46,250 bases of DNA from Lutibacter sp. GTDB taxonomy: Bacteria > Bacteroidota > Bacteroidia > Flavobacteriales > Flavobacteriaceae. The position numbers and the translations under genes were made by a program. Positions 26,631 through 35,253 of the stretch are shown here, piece by piece; the stretch's first letter is position 1; each line of letters begins with the position of its first letter. The stretch covers positions 1-46,250 of the forward strand of contig JAKIVA010000019.1 of the NCBI GenBank assembly GCA_021647265.1, in the 5' to 3' direction. The notes under the pieces are model-generated. The model saw only the letters and a program-made list of their open reading frames with translations, searched no databases and was not told where the DNA came from.

Positions 26631-27311
26631 ATGAAAATATCATATTTAGGGCACGCAAGTTTAAGTATTGAGACAAGAGATAAAACGTTGCTAATTGATC
26701 CTTTTATTTCAGAAAATGAATTGGCTAATAAAATAAACATCAATAAATTACAAGCAGATTATATTTTGATAACGCATGCACATCAAGATCATATTTTAGA
26801 TGTTGAAGTTATAGCAAAAAGAACAGGTGCTAAAATAATTTCAAATTTTGAGATTGTTGCTCATTTTGAAGCTAAAGGTATTGATGGTCACCCAATGAAT
26901 CACGGTGGAAAATGGAAATTTGATTTTGGAACTGTTCATTATACCAATGCTGTACATTCAAGTTCGTTTCCCGATGGAAGCTATGGAGGGCAACCAGGAG
27001 GATTTGTAATAGAAACAAGTCATCACCGATTATATATTGCGGGTGACACAGCCTTAACATACGATATGAAATTAATTCCAGATGTTATAGGTGAACTAGA
27101 TTTAGCAATTTTACCAATGGGAGATAATTTCACGATGGGAATTGATGAAGCAATAAAGGCTAGTACTTTTTTAAATTGTAATAAGATTTTAGGATATCAT
27201 TTTGATACTTTTGATTATATAAAAATAAACCATAAAGAGGCATTTACCAAATTTGCAAATGCAAAAAAAGAATTATTTTTATTACCAATTGGAGAAAATA
27301 TTAAATTGTAA
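26631..27311 (+). CDS. UPF0173-family metal-dependent hydrolase
   Basis: The protein of 226 residues has a metallo-beta-lactamase fold. It shows the metal-binding TH49AH51QD53H54 motif, further histidines in VHSSSFPDG and YHFDTFD, and the Asp of IAGDTALTYD. It starts with KISYLGHASL, the usual opening of UPF0173 proteins. The substrate is unknown for the family. Its stop codon directly abuts the stop of the convergent sterol-desaturase gene with no bases between. Confidence 0.92.
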   Translation: MKISYLGHASLSIETRDKTLLIDPFISENELANKININKLQADYILITHAHQDHILDVEVIAKRTGAKIISNFEIVAHFEAKGIDGHPMNHGGKWKFDFGTVHYTNAVHSSSFPDGSYGGQPGGFVIETSHHRLYIAGDTALTYDMKLIPDVIGELDLAILPMGDNFTMGIDEAIKASTFLNCNKILGYHFDTFDYIKINHKEAFTKFANAKKELFLLPIGENIKL

Positions 27312-28208
27312 TTAGCGATTATTTTTTAACCATTCTTGCCTTAGGTCATTAGATAGTATTCCTGTTCCGTCATGTTTCCATCCAGGTGGTTTAATAAAGT
27401 ATTTTATCCTATTAGAAAAAGAAGTTCTAGAAGTAAACACATCTTTAAAAATGGCAATCCATTCATGAAAAGCAATTGTTATTGGATTGAATGAATTTAT
27501 GTTTGAAGTTAACCCATAAACAACCTTTTCATTTTCTAATTCAGGTTGAAAAGTGCCAAAAAGTTTATCCCAAATAATTAGTATTCCTGCATGGTTTCTA
27601 TCTAAATACAAAGGGTTTGACCCATGATGTACTCTGTGATGCGATGGTGTATTAAAAATAGCTTCAAACCAACGAGGCATTTTATGTATTAACTCTGTAT
27701 GAATCCAATACTGATATAGTAAGCTAATACTCATTTGAGTAAAAACCATTAATGGATGAAACCCCAATATAGGCAATGCTAAATAAAAAATAAAACCAAA
27801 AAAACTACCAGTCCAAGTTTGCCGTAAAGCAGTACTTAAATTGTATTTTTGGGAAGAATGATGTACTACGTGTGATGCCCAAAAAAAACGACTTTCATGG
27901 CTGATTCTGTGAAACCAATAATAAAAAAAATCTTGTCCAACAAAAACGAGTAACCAAGCCCACCAAGCAAAAGGAATTGTAGAAATTCTATAATTTTCAT
28001 ACAAGAAAGTAATTACAAAAACAATTAGTAATTTACTAATCATTTCAATAAAAATATTACCAATTCCCATTGCTAATGAAGCAAAGGTGTCTTTTAAATT
28101 ATAGCTGTTTGGTTTTTTCTTATAAATTACAATTCCCTCAATTAGTACTGTGGCAATAAAAAAAGGAATAGCATAGTAAATTAAGTTTGGTATGTGTGGT
28201 ATTTCCAT
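27312..28208 (-). CDS. Sterol desaturase / fatty acid hydroxylase family membrane protein
   Basis: The 298-residue integral membrane protein has the di-iron histidine boxes of the FA_hydroxylase superfamily: H100RISH104, H113VVHH117, and SH190HRVHH195, with additional H170 and H206. Four to five hydrophobic helices surround them. Members insert O2-derived hydroxyls or double bonds into lipids (sterols, fatty acids, carotenoids); which lipid is used here is not visible. The gene converges on the UPF0173 hydrolase and is divergent from the histidine kinase gene, with 231 bp between their starts. Confidence 0.9.
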   Translation of the reverse strand: MEIPHIPNLIYYAIPFFIATVLIEGIVIYKKKPNSYNLKDTFASLAMGIGNIFIEMISKLLIVFVITFLYENYRISTIPFAWWAWLLVFVGQDFFYYWFHRISHESRFFWASHVVHHSSQKYNLSTALRQTWTGSFFGFIFYLALPILGFHPLMVFTQMSISLLYQYWIHTELIHKMPRWFEAIFNTPSHHRVHHGSNPLYLDRNHAGILIIWDKLFGTFQPELENEKVVYGLTSNINSFNPITIAFHEWIAIFKDVFTSRTSFSNRIKYFIKPPGWKHDGTGILSNDLRQEWLKNNR

Positions 28209-28238
28209 AAAATAGAATTAATTTAAGTTCCTAATATA

Positions 28239-28286
28239 AAATAATTTTTTAAATAGTTGTTTGTTTCAAATTTCAAGAGATAATTG
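28239..28286. repeat. 48-bp block, near copy of the menC upstream region
   Basis: This segment aligns with 37650-37698 over its whole length with four substitutions and one single-base gap. In the other copy the last bases include the menC ATG; here the corresponding codon is ATA. It lies in the intergenic region between the sterol-desaturase gene and the histidine kinase. It may be a shared regulatory element or a trace of duplication. Confidence 0.6.
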
Positions 28287-28350
28287 TATTGTAGTTTTAT
28301 AGTGCGGTTAGGTTATATTTTACAAGAAAATTGTTTTATAAGTGTGCTAA

Positions 28351-28402
28351 ATGTACATAATATGGAAAAATAGTTACTATACTAAAATTATATGTACATA
28401 AT
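28351..28402 (+). promoter_or_regulatory. Two palindromic ATGTACAT boxes upstream of the histidine kinase
   Basis: The 11-bp sequence ATGTACATAAT occurs at 28351-28361 and again at 28392-28402, 41 bp apart, i.e. about four helical turns. Each contains the perfect palindrome ATGTACAT. They lie 38-89 bp upstream of the kinase ATG. They could be binding sites for a dimeric regulator, possibly the LytTR regulator encoded in the same operon, but this is inference. Confidence 0.5.
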
Positions 28403-28439
28403 TGTTATTTTTACAATAGAAACCTCTTTAAAATAGTTA

Positions 28440-30425
28440 ATGAAGCTTACAATTTTTCCTCTTATACTCATCTTTTTAATAGCTAATGGAACAACTAGTT
28501 TTAGCCAATCTAAAATTAATAAAAATTTCAATCAACAATCTATTGATTCAATTACAAAAAGCATCCTTATATTAAACGAATCTGATAGTATAAAAATTAG
28601 TAAACTAAACAGAATTATATCAGAAAATAGATTTAATACCTACACTTTAGGTACCATTAAAAAAAGTATTGAAATTGCCACTTCTACTAAAAATAGTATA
28701 CTAATTGCTGATGAATACCGCATTTTAGGAAATTATTATTATTACAATTCAAATTTGGATTCAGCAGAATATTATTTAAAAAAATCTAAGAATTTGATTA
28801 TACATAAAAATGTTCCTTTTATAAATTCAGCAATATTAAACTCTTTAGGAGGAGTCTATAGAAAAAAGGGAGATATTACAAAAGCCATTAAAATGGTGCT
28901 AGCGTCAAAATCTATTTTAGAAACTATGGATACGCTAACTTTATCTATAAAATCAAAAAGAAAACTTCTTAGTCAGCAACTTATATTGTATAATACTTTG
29001 GCAAATTTTTATAATCAAATGGAAGATTTTCCAAAAGCAATTGAGAATTATAATAAAGCGTATCAAAATTCACTACGCTTAAAAGCCATTAAATATGCCG
29101 GAGTTATACTTTCAAATAAGGGAGATTTATTATTGAGTATGGGCAAATTTCAAGAAGCTCTAGATGTATTAATTAGCGCTAAACAATTAAAAATTGATGG
29201 AAATTCACAGGCCTCATCTGTTGCTAATACCAACCAGAACATAGGCTTAGCTTTGCTTAAAATAGGGAAGTATAAATTAGCTCTAGAAAACATAAATGAA
29301 GCTTTAGATTACTATAAAAAGAATGATTTAATTTCCGGATTAATGGAAAGTTATGTTATTAGAGGGCGTATTTTTTATAGGATGAAAAAATACGATAAGG
29401 CTAAAGAAGATTGCACCAAATCAAAACAATTAGCTATTCAAAGTGGAGTTTTAGAAACACAAAAAAAAGCCTATTTATGTTTGTCTGAAGTATATGAGGC
29501 AGTTAATGATTATAAAAATGCATTTATTAATTATAAACTTTATCAAAAAGCATTTGATAGTATATATAACGAAAAAAACATTAAGTATATAACACAGTTA
29601 GAAATGCAATATAATTTTGATAAAGAAAAAGAATTGCAAGACTTAAAAAATGCTTCCAAGGAGAAAGAAAACAAATCAATTATTAAAACTTTAATTATCA
29701 GTGTTTTAGCGTTAATTCTTATTTCAGGATTGTTATATCGCTTATTTTATATTCGTCATAAATCAAATAAAGAACTTATAGAAAAAAACGAAAAGATATC
29801 AGAAACTCTCGCTATAAATGAAATTTTGTTTAAAGAAACACATCATAGAGTTAAAAATAATTTACAAATTATATCCTCTTTACTCAATATGCAGTCGCGG
29901 TTTTTGGAAGATGGTAAATCGAAGGATATTATTAATAATAGCCAGAATAGAATAAAATCAATGTCGTTAATTCATCAAAAATTATATAAAGAAAAGAATA
30001 TTACGGGTATTGAAACAAAGGTTTATTTTACAGAACTTATTGATAGTTTAGCACTTTCCTATGGGATTGATACTACCAAAGTTAAAATGAATATTTCAAT
30101 AGAAAACATTTTACTTGATGTAGATACGGCCATTCCTTTAGGCTTAATTTTAAATGAACTTATTAGTAATGCTTTCAAACATGGCGTTGATAAAGAAATA
30201 GGTGAATTTTCTATTCGTTTTGAAAAACCATCTACTAATTTTTTGCTTCTCCAAATAAGAGATAATGGGCAAGGATTTCCTCCAAATTTTAATTGGAAGA
30301 ATTTTGAATCTTACGGAATGAAATTGATACATACTTTGTGTAAAAAACTAAAAGCAGACATTGTTTTTAAAAATAATAACGGTGCTGAAATTTCAATGAA
30401 AATAACTAAATTTAAACTTTCTTAA
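28440..30425 (+). CDS. TPR-containing HisKA_2 sensor histidine kinase
   Basis: The 661-residue sensor kinase has a signal peptide (1-23) and a helical region of tetratricopeptide repeats (about 85-375, e.g. AIENYNKAYQNSLRLK, ALENINEALDYYKKN), predicted outside the cytoplasm. One transmembrane helix follows (about 415-437), then a short coiled linker. The HisKA_2 dimerisation domain has FKETHH469RVKNNLQIISSLL with phosphoacceptor H469. The HATPase_c domain has an N-box LILNELISNAFKHG and G-boxes RDNGQGFP and SYGMKLI. It is followed 17 bp later by its LytTR response regulator. The signal sensed is unknown. The arrangement is common in Bacteroidota, where TPR ectodomains replace a ligand-binding domain. 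Confidence 0.93.
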   Translation: MKLTIFPLILIFLIANGTTSFSQSKINKNFNQQSIDSITKSILILNESDSIKISKLNRIISENRFNTYTLGTIKKSIEIATSTKNSILIADEYRILGNYYYYNSNLDSAEYYLKKSKNLIIHKNVPFINSAILNSLGGVYRKKGDITKAIKMVLASKSILETMDTLTLSIKSKRKLLSQQLILYNTLANFYNQMEDFPKAIENYNKAYQNSLRLKAIKYAGVILSNKGDLLLSMGKFQEALDVLISAKQLKIDGNSQASSVANTNQNIGLALLKIGKYKLALENINEALDYYKKNDLISGLMESYVIRGRIFYRMKKYDKAKEDCTKSKQLAIQSGVLETQKKAYLCLSEVYEAVNDYKNAFINYKLYQKAFDSIYNEKNIKYITQLEMQYNFDKEKELQDLKNASKEKENKSIIKTLIISVLALILISGLLYRLFYIRHKSNKELIEKNEKISETLAINEILFKETHHRVKNNLQIISSLLNMQSRFLEDGKSKDIINNSQNRIKSMSLIHQKLYKEKNITGIETKVYFTELIDSLALSYGIDTTKVKMNISIENILLDVDTAIPLGLILNELISNAFKHGVDKEIGEFSIRFEKPSTNFLLLQIRDNGQGFPPNFNWKNFESYGMKLIHTLCKKLKADIVFKNNNGAEISMKITKFKLS

Positions 30426-30442
30426 CCTCACATAAAATAAGG

Positions 30443-31153
30443 ATGAACATAAAACCAAAAATATTAATTGTAGAAGATGAGCCTATTATTGCTTCAGATA
30501 TTGAGATGTCTCTAGAAGAGATTGGATATGACGTTATAGGAATAGAAGAAGATGCTGAAAGTGCCTTGCAAAGCATTAAAAATAATAAACCCGATTTAGT
30601 TCTTTTAGATATAAATTTAGATGGAGATATGGATGGGATAATTTTAGCGGAAGAGATTAATTTACACTTTCATATTCCTTTTGTTTTTTTAACATCTAAT
30701 ACAGATAATTTAACTATCAATAGAGTAAAAAGAACAAAACCAGCAGGTTTTATTGTAAAACCGTTTACGGACAAAGATTTACAATCAAATATTGAAATAG
30801 CTCTTTTTCAGGAAATAAAACCCGTTGTAAATACAAATAACAATGAATATATATTTGTAAAAGATTTTAGTGAATATATAAAAATTGCTTTAAACGACCT
30901 TATGTTTGTTAAGGCTGAAGATAATTATTCTAGATTATTTACAGATGGAAATAGTTTTATTCTATCTCAAACTTTAAAAAAGGTAGAAACAAAATTACCG
31001 GATAGTAAATTTATTAGAATTCACAGGTCTTTTATAATTAACCTAAAATTTGTAGATAAATACAAAGAAGGTTCTATTTTCATTAAAGAACACAAACTAC
31101 CTATTGGGCGTAGTTATCAAGAAGAGTTTTTTAAAAAGATTCAGAAATTTTAA
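30443..31153 (+). CDS. LytTR-family response regulator
   Basis: The 236 residues comprise a receiver domain (about 6-122) and a LytTR DNA-binding domain (about 137-234). The receiver has an acidic pocket E11/D12, phosphoacceptor D56 in LVLLDINLD, T84 in VFLTSN and K106 in FIVKPF. The LytTR domain has FVKAEDNYSRLFT and KFIRIHRSFIINLKFVD, both typical. It is the partner of the kinase encoded 17 bp upstream and is expected to bind direct repeats. The gene converges on the eight-gene envelope cluster with 19 bp between stops. Confidence 0.95.
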   Translation: MNIKPKILIVEDEPIIASDIEMSLEEIGYDVIGIEEDAESALQSIKNNKPDLVLLDINLDGDMDGIILAEEINLHFHIPFVFLTSNTDNLTINRVKRTKPAGFIVKPFTDKDLQSNIEIALFQEIKPVVNTNNNEYIFVKDFSEYIKIALNDLMFVKAEDNYSRLFTDGNSFILSQTLKKVETKLPDSKFIRIHRSFIINLKFVDKYKEGSIFIKEHKLPIGRSYQEEFFKKIQKF

Positions 31154-31172
31154 ATATAATTTTTAAACTCTT

Positions 31173-31919
31173 TTATTCTGAAAAATACTTCTTTTCCATA
31201 TAAATAATATCTATAGTTTTACTGTCTTTTTGAATTAATAATTTGGTAAAATCACCAACTATTGTATCCAATTTTAATTGAAAACCATCAAAATCACTAG
31301 GGTTGTAGTAAGCTCCGTATTTACATTGGTACGGATTGTTTTCTACATCTTTGGTGAAAATAGAGAGCAAGAATAATTTTTCACTATTTATATTGGGGTT
31401 TTTATAACCAAATACAACATAATCAAAACGTATAGAAAAGTTGTATTCCAACTCGCCTGTTTCTTTAGAATAGTAAAATAAAATTACAGGTTCATTATCA
31501 GAATTTGGATTTTCATAAGCAACAATTTTAATAGAACCTCTACAATCATCAAATTCAAATTCGGTATTTACATCTACTAACCATACGTTTAATTCATTTA
31601 TTCTTTTTCGAGTAATTTCATTTATTTCATCAGCAAAACAAAGATTATAATCACCTTGATTTTCTAAATAATTATAATCAGGATAACGCATTTCCAGCAT
31701 TAAAGTGCTATATGTTTTCCAAGCTTGTTGTGATTTTTTTAATTTTTGAATAAACAGTGTTTTATTGGCATATTGTTTTAGGACTTCTTGAAAAACACTA
31801 TCTAATTCCTTTTTACTTTGTTGATAGGTATTGTTTGCTATATCAATATCATCTAATTCATCTTGTGAAAAGACAGTAAATGTGCTAAAAAATAATATGC
31901 TAATTATAAAATACCTCAT
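31173..31919 (-). CDS. Secreted protein with LprI-like (lysozyme inhibitor) N-terminal domain
   Basis: The protein of 248 residues has a signal peptide (MRYFIISILFFSTFTVFSQ). Residues about 30-115 form a helical domain with the pattern LDSVFQEVLKQY, KLKKSQQAWKTY, NLCFADEINEITRKRINEL. This resembles the LprI/DUF1311 family, whose Mycobacterium member LprI inhibits lysozyme. The C-terminal half (about 125-248) is beta-rich and unknown to me. It is the last gene of the eight-gene minus-strand cluster and starts 1 bp after the preceding stop. The family match is moderate, resting on the QxAW and CxxxEIxxxR-type patterns. Lysozyme inhibition is not demonstrated for this version. Confidence 0.7.
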   Translation of the reverse strand: MRYFIISILFFSTFTVFSQDELDDIDIANNTYQQSKKELDSVFQEVLKQYANKTLFIQKLKKSQQAWKTYSTLMLEMRYPDYNYLENQGDYNLCFADEINEITRKRINELNVWLVDVNTEFEFDDCRGSIKIVAYENPNSDNEPVILFYYSKETGELEYNFSIRFDYVVFGYKNPNINSEKLFLLSIFTKDVENNPYQCKYGAYYNPSDFDGFQLKLDTIVGDFTKLLIQKDSKTIDIIYMEKKYFSE

Positions 31920-31920
31920 C

Positions 31921-32817
31921 TTATTTTAATTCAAAAATCGATTTAACTTGAATGTAATTATTTGTTTTTAGATCTTTTACCAAAGCAGTTAAATGGTACG
32001 GATTGGCAATGGAAATATTTTTAAAACTAATATTGGTAAATAATGATTTTTCTACCAGTTTAGCATCAACCCCTACAGTTTCGTATTGTTGAAGTAAATG
32101 TGTGTAATTGTAGACTAGTTTTCCGTTATTATCAGTAATTTTAATTGAAAAATCAGGATAAACCTTATCGGTATTATTTAACCCTTTAAGTCCTTCGAAA
32201 ATTAAGCTATATGTATTTTTTGCATCTAGAACTTTACCAACTACTTTATTGTTGTTTTTATTTATTAAGTAAATGTTTTTGTAACTTACTCCATCAGATT
32301 TTTCAATTATAAATGCTTCATCGTCAGCTGCTTTTAGCTTAAAAGAATATTCATACGTAATAGTTCCATCTCCTTTTAAATCCCAAATTTTAATTAAAAT
32401 TTTGTAGGTTCCAGGTGTTTCATAATCAAAAGCTGCTTTAAAACTGGCACTTAATTGTAAGGGTGTTAAATCTGTTCCATTCAAATCTTTTAAGAGATTA
32501 GGTTCTGAGATTATTACTTCTTTATCGTTTTTAATAATATTCATTGACATTGCAGGATACACCAAATTGTTGCTTTGTTTTTTTAAACCGATAACTTCAT
32601 CAAAAATAATTACAATTTCATCGTTGTATGATAAAGTATTTGTTTTAACAATGTTATTATTTTGTTTTATGGTTACTTCAGCACATTTTAAGTTATTTTC
32701 TTTTGTTACAGCTCCAGTTGTTAAGTCTTTTTTAGTTGCTTGGTGATATTCACACGAAGTTATTGTTACAAGTATCAATACTAAAATTATGTTGCTTTGT
32801 TTTAAGATATTTTTCAT
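31921..32817 (-). CDS. Lipoprotein of unknown function with two related domains (paralogue A)
   Basis: The 298-residue lipoprotein has a lipobox TITSC, with lipidated C22. Its sequence contains two similar halves, about 47-162 and 182-298. Each has a VYPxxS strand, an LL motif and a D(L)K-x-N/G-x-I/T-x-F-x-LK ending, suggesting a tandem duplication of a beta-sandwich-like domain. The conserved early segment TTGAVTKENNLKCAEV is shared with the gene directly upstream (32820-33728), which is a clear paralogue. Only 2 bp separate the two genes. I do not recognise a characterised family. Surface or periplasmic location is supported; function is unknown. Confidence 0.75.
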   Translation of the reverse strand: MKNILKQSNIILVLILVTITSCEYHQATKKDLTTGAVTKENNLKCAEVTIKQNNNIVKTNTLSYNDEIVIIFDEVIGLKKQSNNLVYPAMSMNIIKNDKEVIISEPNLLKDLNGTDLTPLQLSASFKAAFDYETPGTYKILIKIWDLKGDGTITYEYSFKLKAADDEAFIIEKSDGVSYKNIYLINKNNNKVVGKVLDAKNTYSLIFEGLKGLNNTDKVYPDFSIKITDNNGKLVYNYTHLLQQYETVGVDAKLVEKSLFTNISFKNISIANPYHLTALVKDLKTNNYIQVKSIFELK

Positions 32818-32819
32818 AT

Positions 32820-33728
32820 TTATTGTATGTTGAAAATGGTTTTTACTTCGATATACTTATTTGTCTTTTTATCTACTAATTTAGCTTCAAACATATAGGG
32901 ATTTTTAATACTACCTTTATCTTTATCAAATGTTATTTCTCCTGTAATTTGGTTGTTTTCTACTTCTGTAGCATTAATTCCATCAACTTCATATTGCTTT
33001 AAAAGATGATCCTCATTTAGAATATTATGACCTTTAAAATTATCAAGATTCATTGAAAAAACAGGATAAACCTTTGGGTTATCTCCATTTAAACCATAGA
33101 TGTTGTCAAAAACTATTACATATACATTATTGGGATTAATGGTAGGTTCTTTTACATATTCTTCTGTGGTTTTATTCCATAAAAAAATAGTTCCTACACT
33201 AACATTATCAGAGAATGTAATATTTAAAAATTTACTATTGTTACGTACTTTAAAAGGAAATTCATAGGTGAAAAAACCTGTTCCTTTTGCATCCGTTATT
33301 TTTATAATTAGTTTGTAATTAGCATCTCCATAATCTAAATGTGCCTTAAAACTGGCATACAATTGTAAGGGCGATAAATCTGTTCCCTGTAACCCATCCA
33401 ATAGTTTTGGATTTGAAAAAACAACTTCGTTATTGTTTTTTATAATTTCCATGGACATTTTTGGATATACTTTGTTATTATTCTTTTTAAAACCTTTAAC
33501 ATTTTCAAAACTCAATTCAATTTCATCATCGTAAAAAAATGTATTTGTTTGTTGTACTTTTCCATTTACTTTCATAATTACTTGATCACAAGTAATTTCT
33601 ACACCTTTTGACAGAGCGCCTGTTTTGGAATTTTTTGACATAGATAGATTTGATAGTGATATGCTATCTGTTTGTTGTGAAAACACAATTAAAGGAAAAA
33701 AAAGTAAACACAATTTTATAATTTTCAT
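32820..33728 (-). CDS. Secreted protein of unknown function with two related domains (paralogue B)
   Basis: The 302-residue protein is a paralogue of the adjacent lipoprotein but has a plain signal peptide (cleavage near VFSQ-Q) and no lipobox cysteine. Shared landmarks are KTGALSKGVEITCDQV, the block VYPKMSMEIIKNNNEVV, GTDLSPLQLYASFKA, and the D-x-KG-x-G-x-x-TYE ending of the first domain. The second half repeats the VYPxFS and LLKQYE landmarks. The pair most likely arose by tandem gene duplication. It lies 37 bp downstream of the short beta-repeat gene. No function can be assigned. Confidence 0.75.
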   Translation of the reverse strand: MKIIKLCLLFFPLIVFSQQTDSISLSNLSMSKNSKTGALSKGVEITCDQVIMKVNGKVQQTNTFFYDDEIELSFENVKGFKKNNNKVYPKMSMEIIKNNNEVVFSNPKLLDGLQGTDLSPLQLYASFKAHLDYGDANYKLIIKITDAKGTGFFTYEFPFKVRNNSKFLNITFSDNVSVGTIFLWNKTTEEYVKEPTINPNNVYVIVFDNIYGLNGDNPKVYPVFSMNLDNFKGHNILNEDHLLKQYEVDGINATEVENNQITGEITFDKDKGSIKNPYMFEAKLVDKKTNKYIEVKTIFNIQ

Positions 33729-33765
33729 TTTGTATAAATTTAGTGGTTATAATTAAATAGGAGTT

Positions 33766-34008
33766 TTATACTATTCCGGGAAAGTTATTTACGAATTGAA
33801 TACTAAAATCTCCAAAATTTTCTACAATTTTTATTTTTATATCTGGCATTGAATCTACAATTTGCCATTCTCCTTCTCTATTAAATAAATGCTCTACTAT
33901 TTTTACTTTTAAATCGGGCATTATTTCGGTTATTTCTACATTGTAATCTGCAAAGTTTTCTACAAATTTAATTTTGCCTTTTATTTTTTTTAATTCCGCC
34001 TCTTCCAT
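33766..34008 (-). CDS. Short beta-repeat protein (resembles septoil-knot family)
   Basis: The 80-residue protein has no signal peptide. It is built from repeated strands of about ten residues: IKFVENFADY, KVKIVEHLF, WQIVDSMPDI, KIKIVENFGDF, IQFVNNFPG. This recurring (I/V)-x-(I/F)-V-(E/D)-x-(F/M)-x-D pattern recalls the small 7(1) septoil-knot proteins of bacteria; I am moderately sure of the family. The ATG at 34008 lies 7 bp after the stop of the preceding gene, indicating translation within the cluster. Molecular role unknown. Low complexity and small size would hide it from many surveys. Confidence 0.65.
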   Translation of the reverse strand: MEEAELKKIKGKIKFVENFADYNVEITEIMPDLKVKIVEHLFNREGEWQIVDSMPDIKIKIVENFGDFSIQFVNNFPGIV

Positions 34009-34015
34009 TTTATGT

Positions 34016-34570
34016 CTATTTAAATTTTTCTTCAGTTTTAACAGTTACAATAAATTCTCCTTCTTCAAGCCCGTCTGCACCAACAACACCTATAACTAAA
34101 CGATATGAATTATTAATTGCCGTTAGATTATCTATTGTACGGATGTGTTTTTGTTTTTTTCTCCCTTTTTTTCTGTAATCCCATTTATGATCTGCCTCAC
34201 AAGTAATACAATGAGGTAAATTGGGAACTACAAAATCTTCGTTCAGATTAATTTGATAGGCATACACACTGAAATTCGCTTTTTTATCCTTAGGTGTAAC
34301 TGTAATAGTTGTTTCGCTATACGGAGGAATAATTCCTGTAAACAGCACATGTTTCCCTGTGAATTTATGCTTTTGCGTTTTTGGGAAACAAGCATTTTGA
34401 CTGCTCCAAGCCCATGATAAGTCCTCTAAAACTTTACCTTCATTTAAATTTGCTTTGTAGTCTATCTCTTTGTTTAATTCAAAGTCTATGGCAGTTATAA
34501 AATTTTCTTGTTCTTGTGCTTTTGTAGTTAGTAGTTGAAAGGTTACTAGTATTGATAAAAGATATTTCAT
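34016..34570 (-). CDS. Secreted protein of unknown function with three conserved cysteines
   Basis: The protein of 184 residues has a signal peptide (MKYLLSILVTFQLLTTKAQ) and a mature part rich in beta strands. Cysteines occur at C61 in QNACFP and at C121/C124 in HCITCEADH, and C61 could pair with one of the latter two. The segments KHKFTGKHVLFTGIIPPYSETTITV and NNSYRLVIGVVGADGL look like a compact beta-sandwich. I do not recognise a characterised family. It sits 12 bp after the membrane-protein gene and 7 bp before the short beta-repeat gene in the eight-gene cluster. Confidence 0.7.
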   Translation of the reverse strand: MKYLLSILVTFQLLTTKAQEQENFITAIDFELNKEIDYKANLNEGKVLEDLSWAWSSQNACFPKTQKHKFTGKHVLFTGIIPPYSETTITVTPKDKKANFSVYAYQINLNEDFVVPNLPHCITCEADHKWDYRKKGRKKQKHIRTIDNLTAINNSYRLVIGVVGADGLEEGEFIVTVKTEEKFK

Positions 34571-34582
34571 TGTTTTATATTT

Positions 34583-35224
34583 TTATTTAGTATTGATTAT
34601 CGACATCATTAAGGTAAATTTATCAACAATCGTATTGTATTTTTTAGCATTAGTTAATTCAAAATTTGAAATACTCAGTAAGTAACCTTTGTCTAAAAAT
34701 AAATTTACATACTTTTGAGATTTACGAGAATAATTCATAATGTTTTGCTTTGTTCTATTATTAAAAATTTTCGATTCGAATTCCTCGGGTTTTACTTCTA
34801 CATTAAAATATTTGTCAAATTCTGATATATATTGACTTGAAAACAACTTTTTTTGAGTTAGCACTATTTTCTTAATGGCAGGGTTATTAAACTCAACCCC
34901 AAGTTTAATAACAGGACTTGAATATTTGAATGTATCAAAATGTATGTTATAATACGATTTTCCCAATTTTGTTGCTTCTATAAAAACATTTTTATCATTT
35001 ATTTTTCCGGAAGCATAAGGGAAATCACGTATTACAAAGTGCTTATAGGGCTCTATTTTTAAATGATACTTTTTTGTAAATTTTTTAAAAAAATGTCGTT
35101 GTTTTATATTTATATAAATAACCGGTGAAGCTAATAAGCCTATAAAAAAGACAAAGAAACCGACTACCATCAATATTTGACCGCTTATTTTTAAAATGCT
35201 TTCTATTGTTTTAAAAGATATCAT
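34583..35224 (-). CDS. Membrane-anchored protein of unknown function
   Basis: The 213-residue protein has one long hydrophobic segment (about 14-37, GQILMVVGFFVFFIGLLASPVIY), followed by a basic alpha/beta domain rich in Lys, Phe and Tyr. The hydrophobic segment is probably a transmembrane helix, with the domain most likely on the cytoplasmic side given the KQRHFFKKFTKK stretch after it (positive-inside rule). I recognise no family. It lies between the 511-residue Tudor-like protein (29 bp upstream) and the Cys-containing secreted protein (12 bp downstream). Confidence 0.65.
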   Translation of the reverse strand: MISFKTIESILKISGQILMVVGFFVFFIGLLASPVIYINIKQRHFFKKFTKKYHLKIEPYKHFVIRDFPYASGKINDKNVFIEATKLGKSYYNIHFDTFKYSSPVIKLGVEFNNPAIKKIVLTQKKLFSSQYISEFDKYFNVEVKPEEFESKIFNNRTKQNIMNYSRKSQKYVNLFLDKGYLLSISNFELTNAKKYNTIVDKFTLMMSIINTK

Positions 35225-35253
35225 TGATACAGATGTTAATCGATTTGGTTATT

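Noticed and set aside
28209..28439. Hidden RNA gene or small ORF in the sterol-desaturase/kinase gap
   Set aside because: No open frame with a plausible start and no stable conserved structure was seen; only the repeat block and the ATGTACAT boxes stand out.
31154..31172. Terminator between the LytTR regulator and the LprI-like gene
   Set aside because: CAGAA/TTCTG can pair across the gap but the arms are too short and interrupted to support a call.
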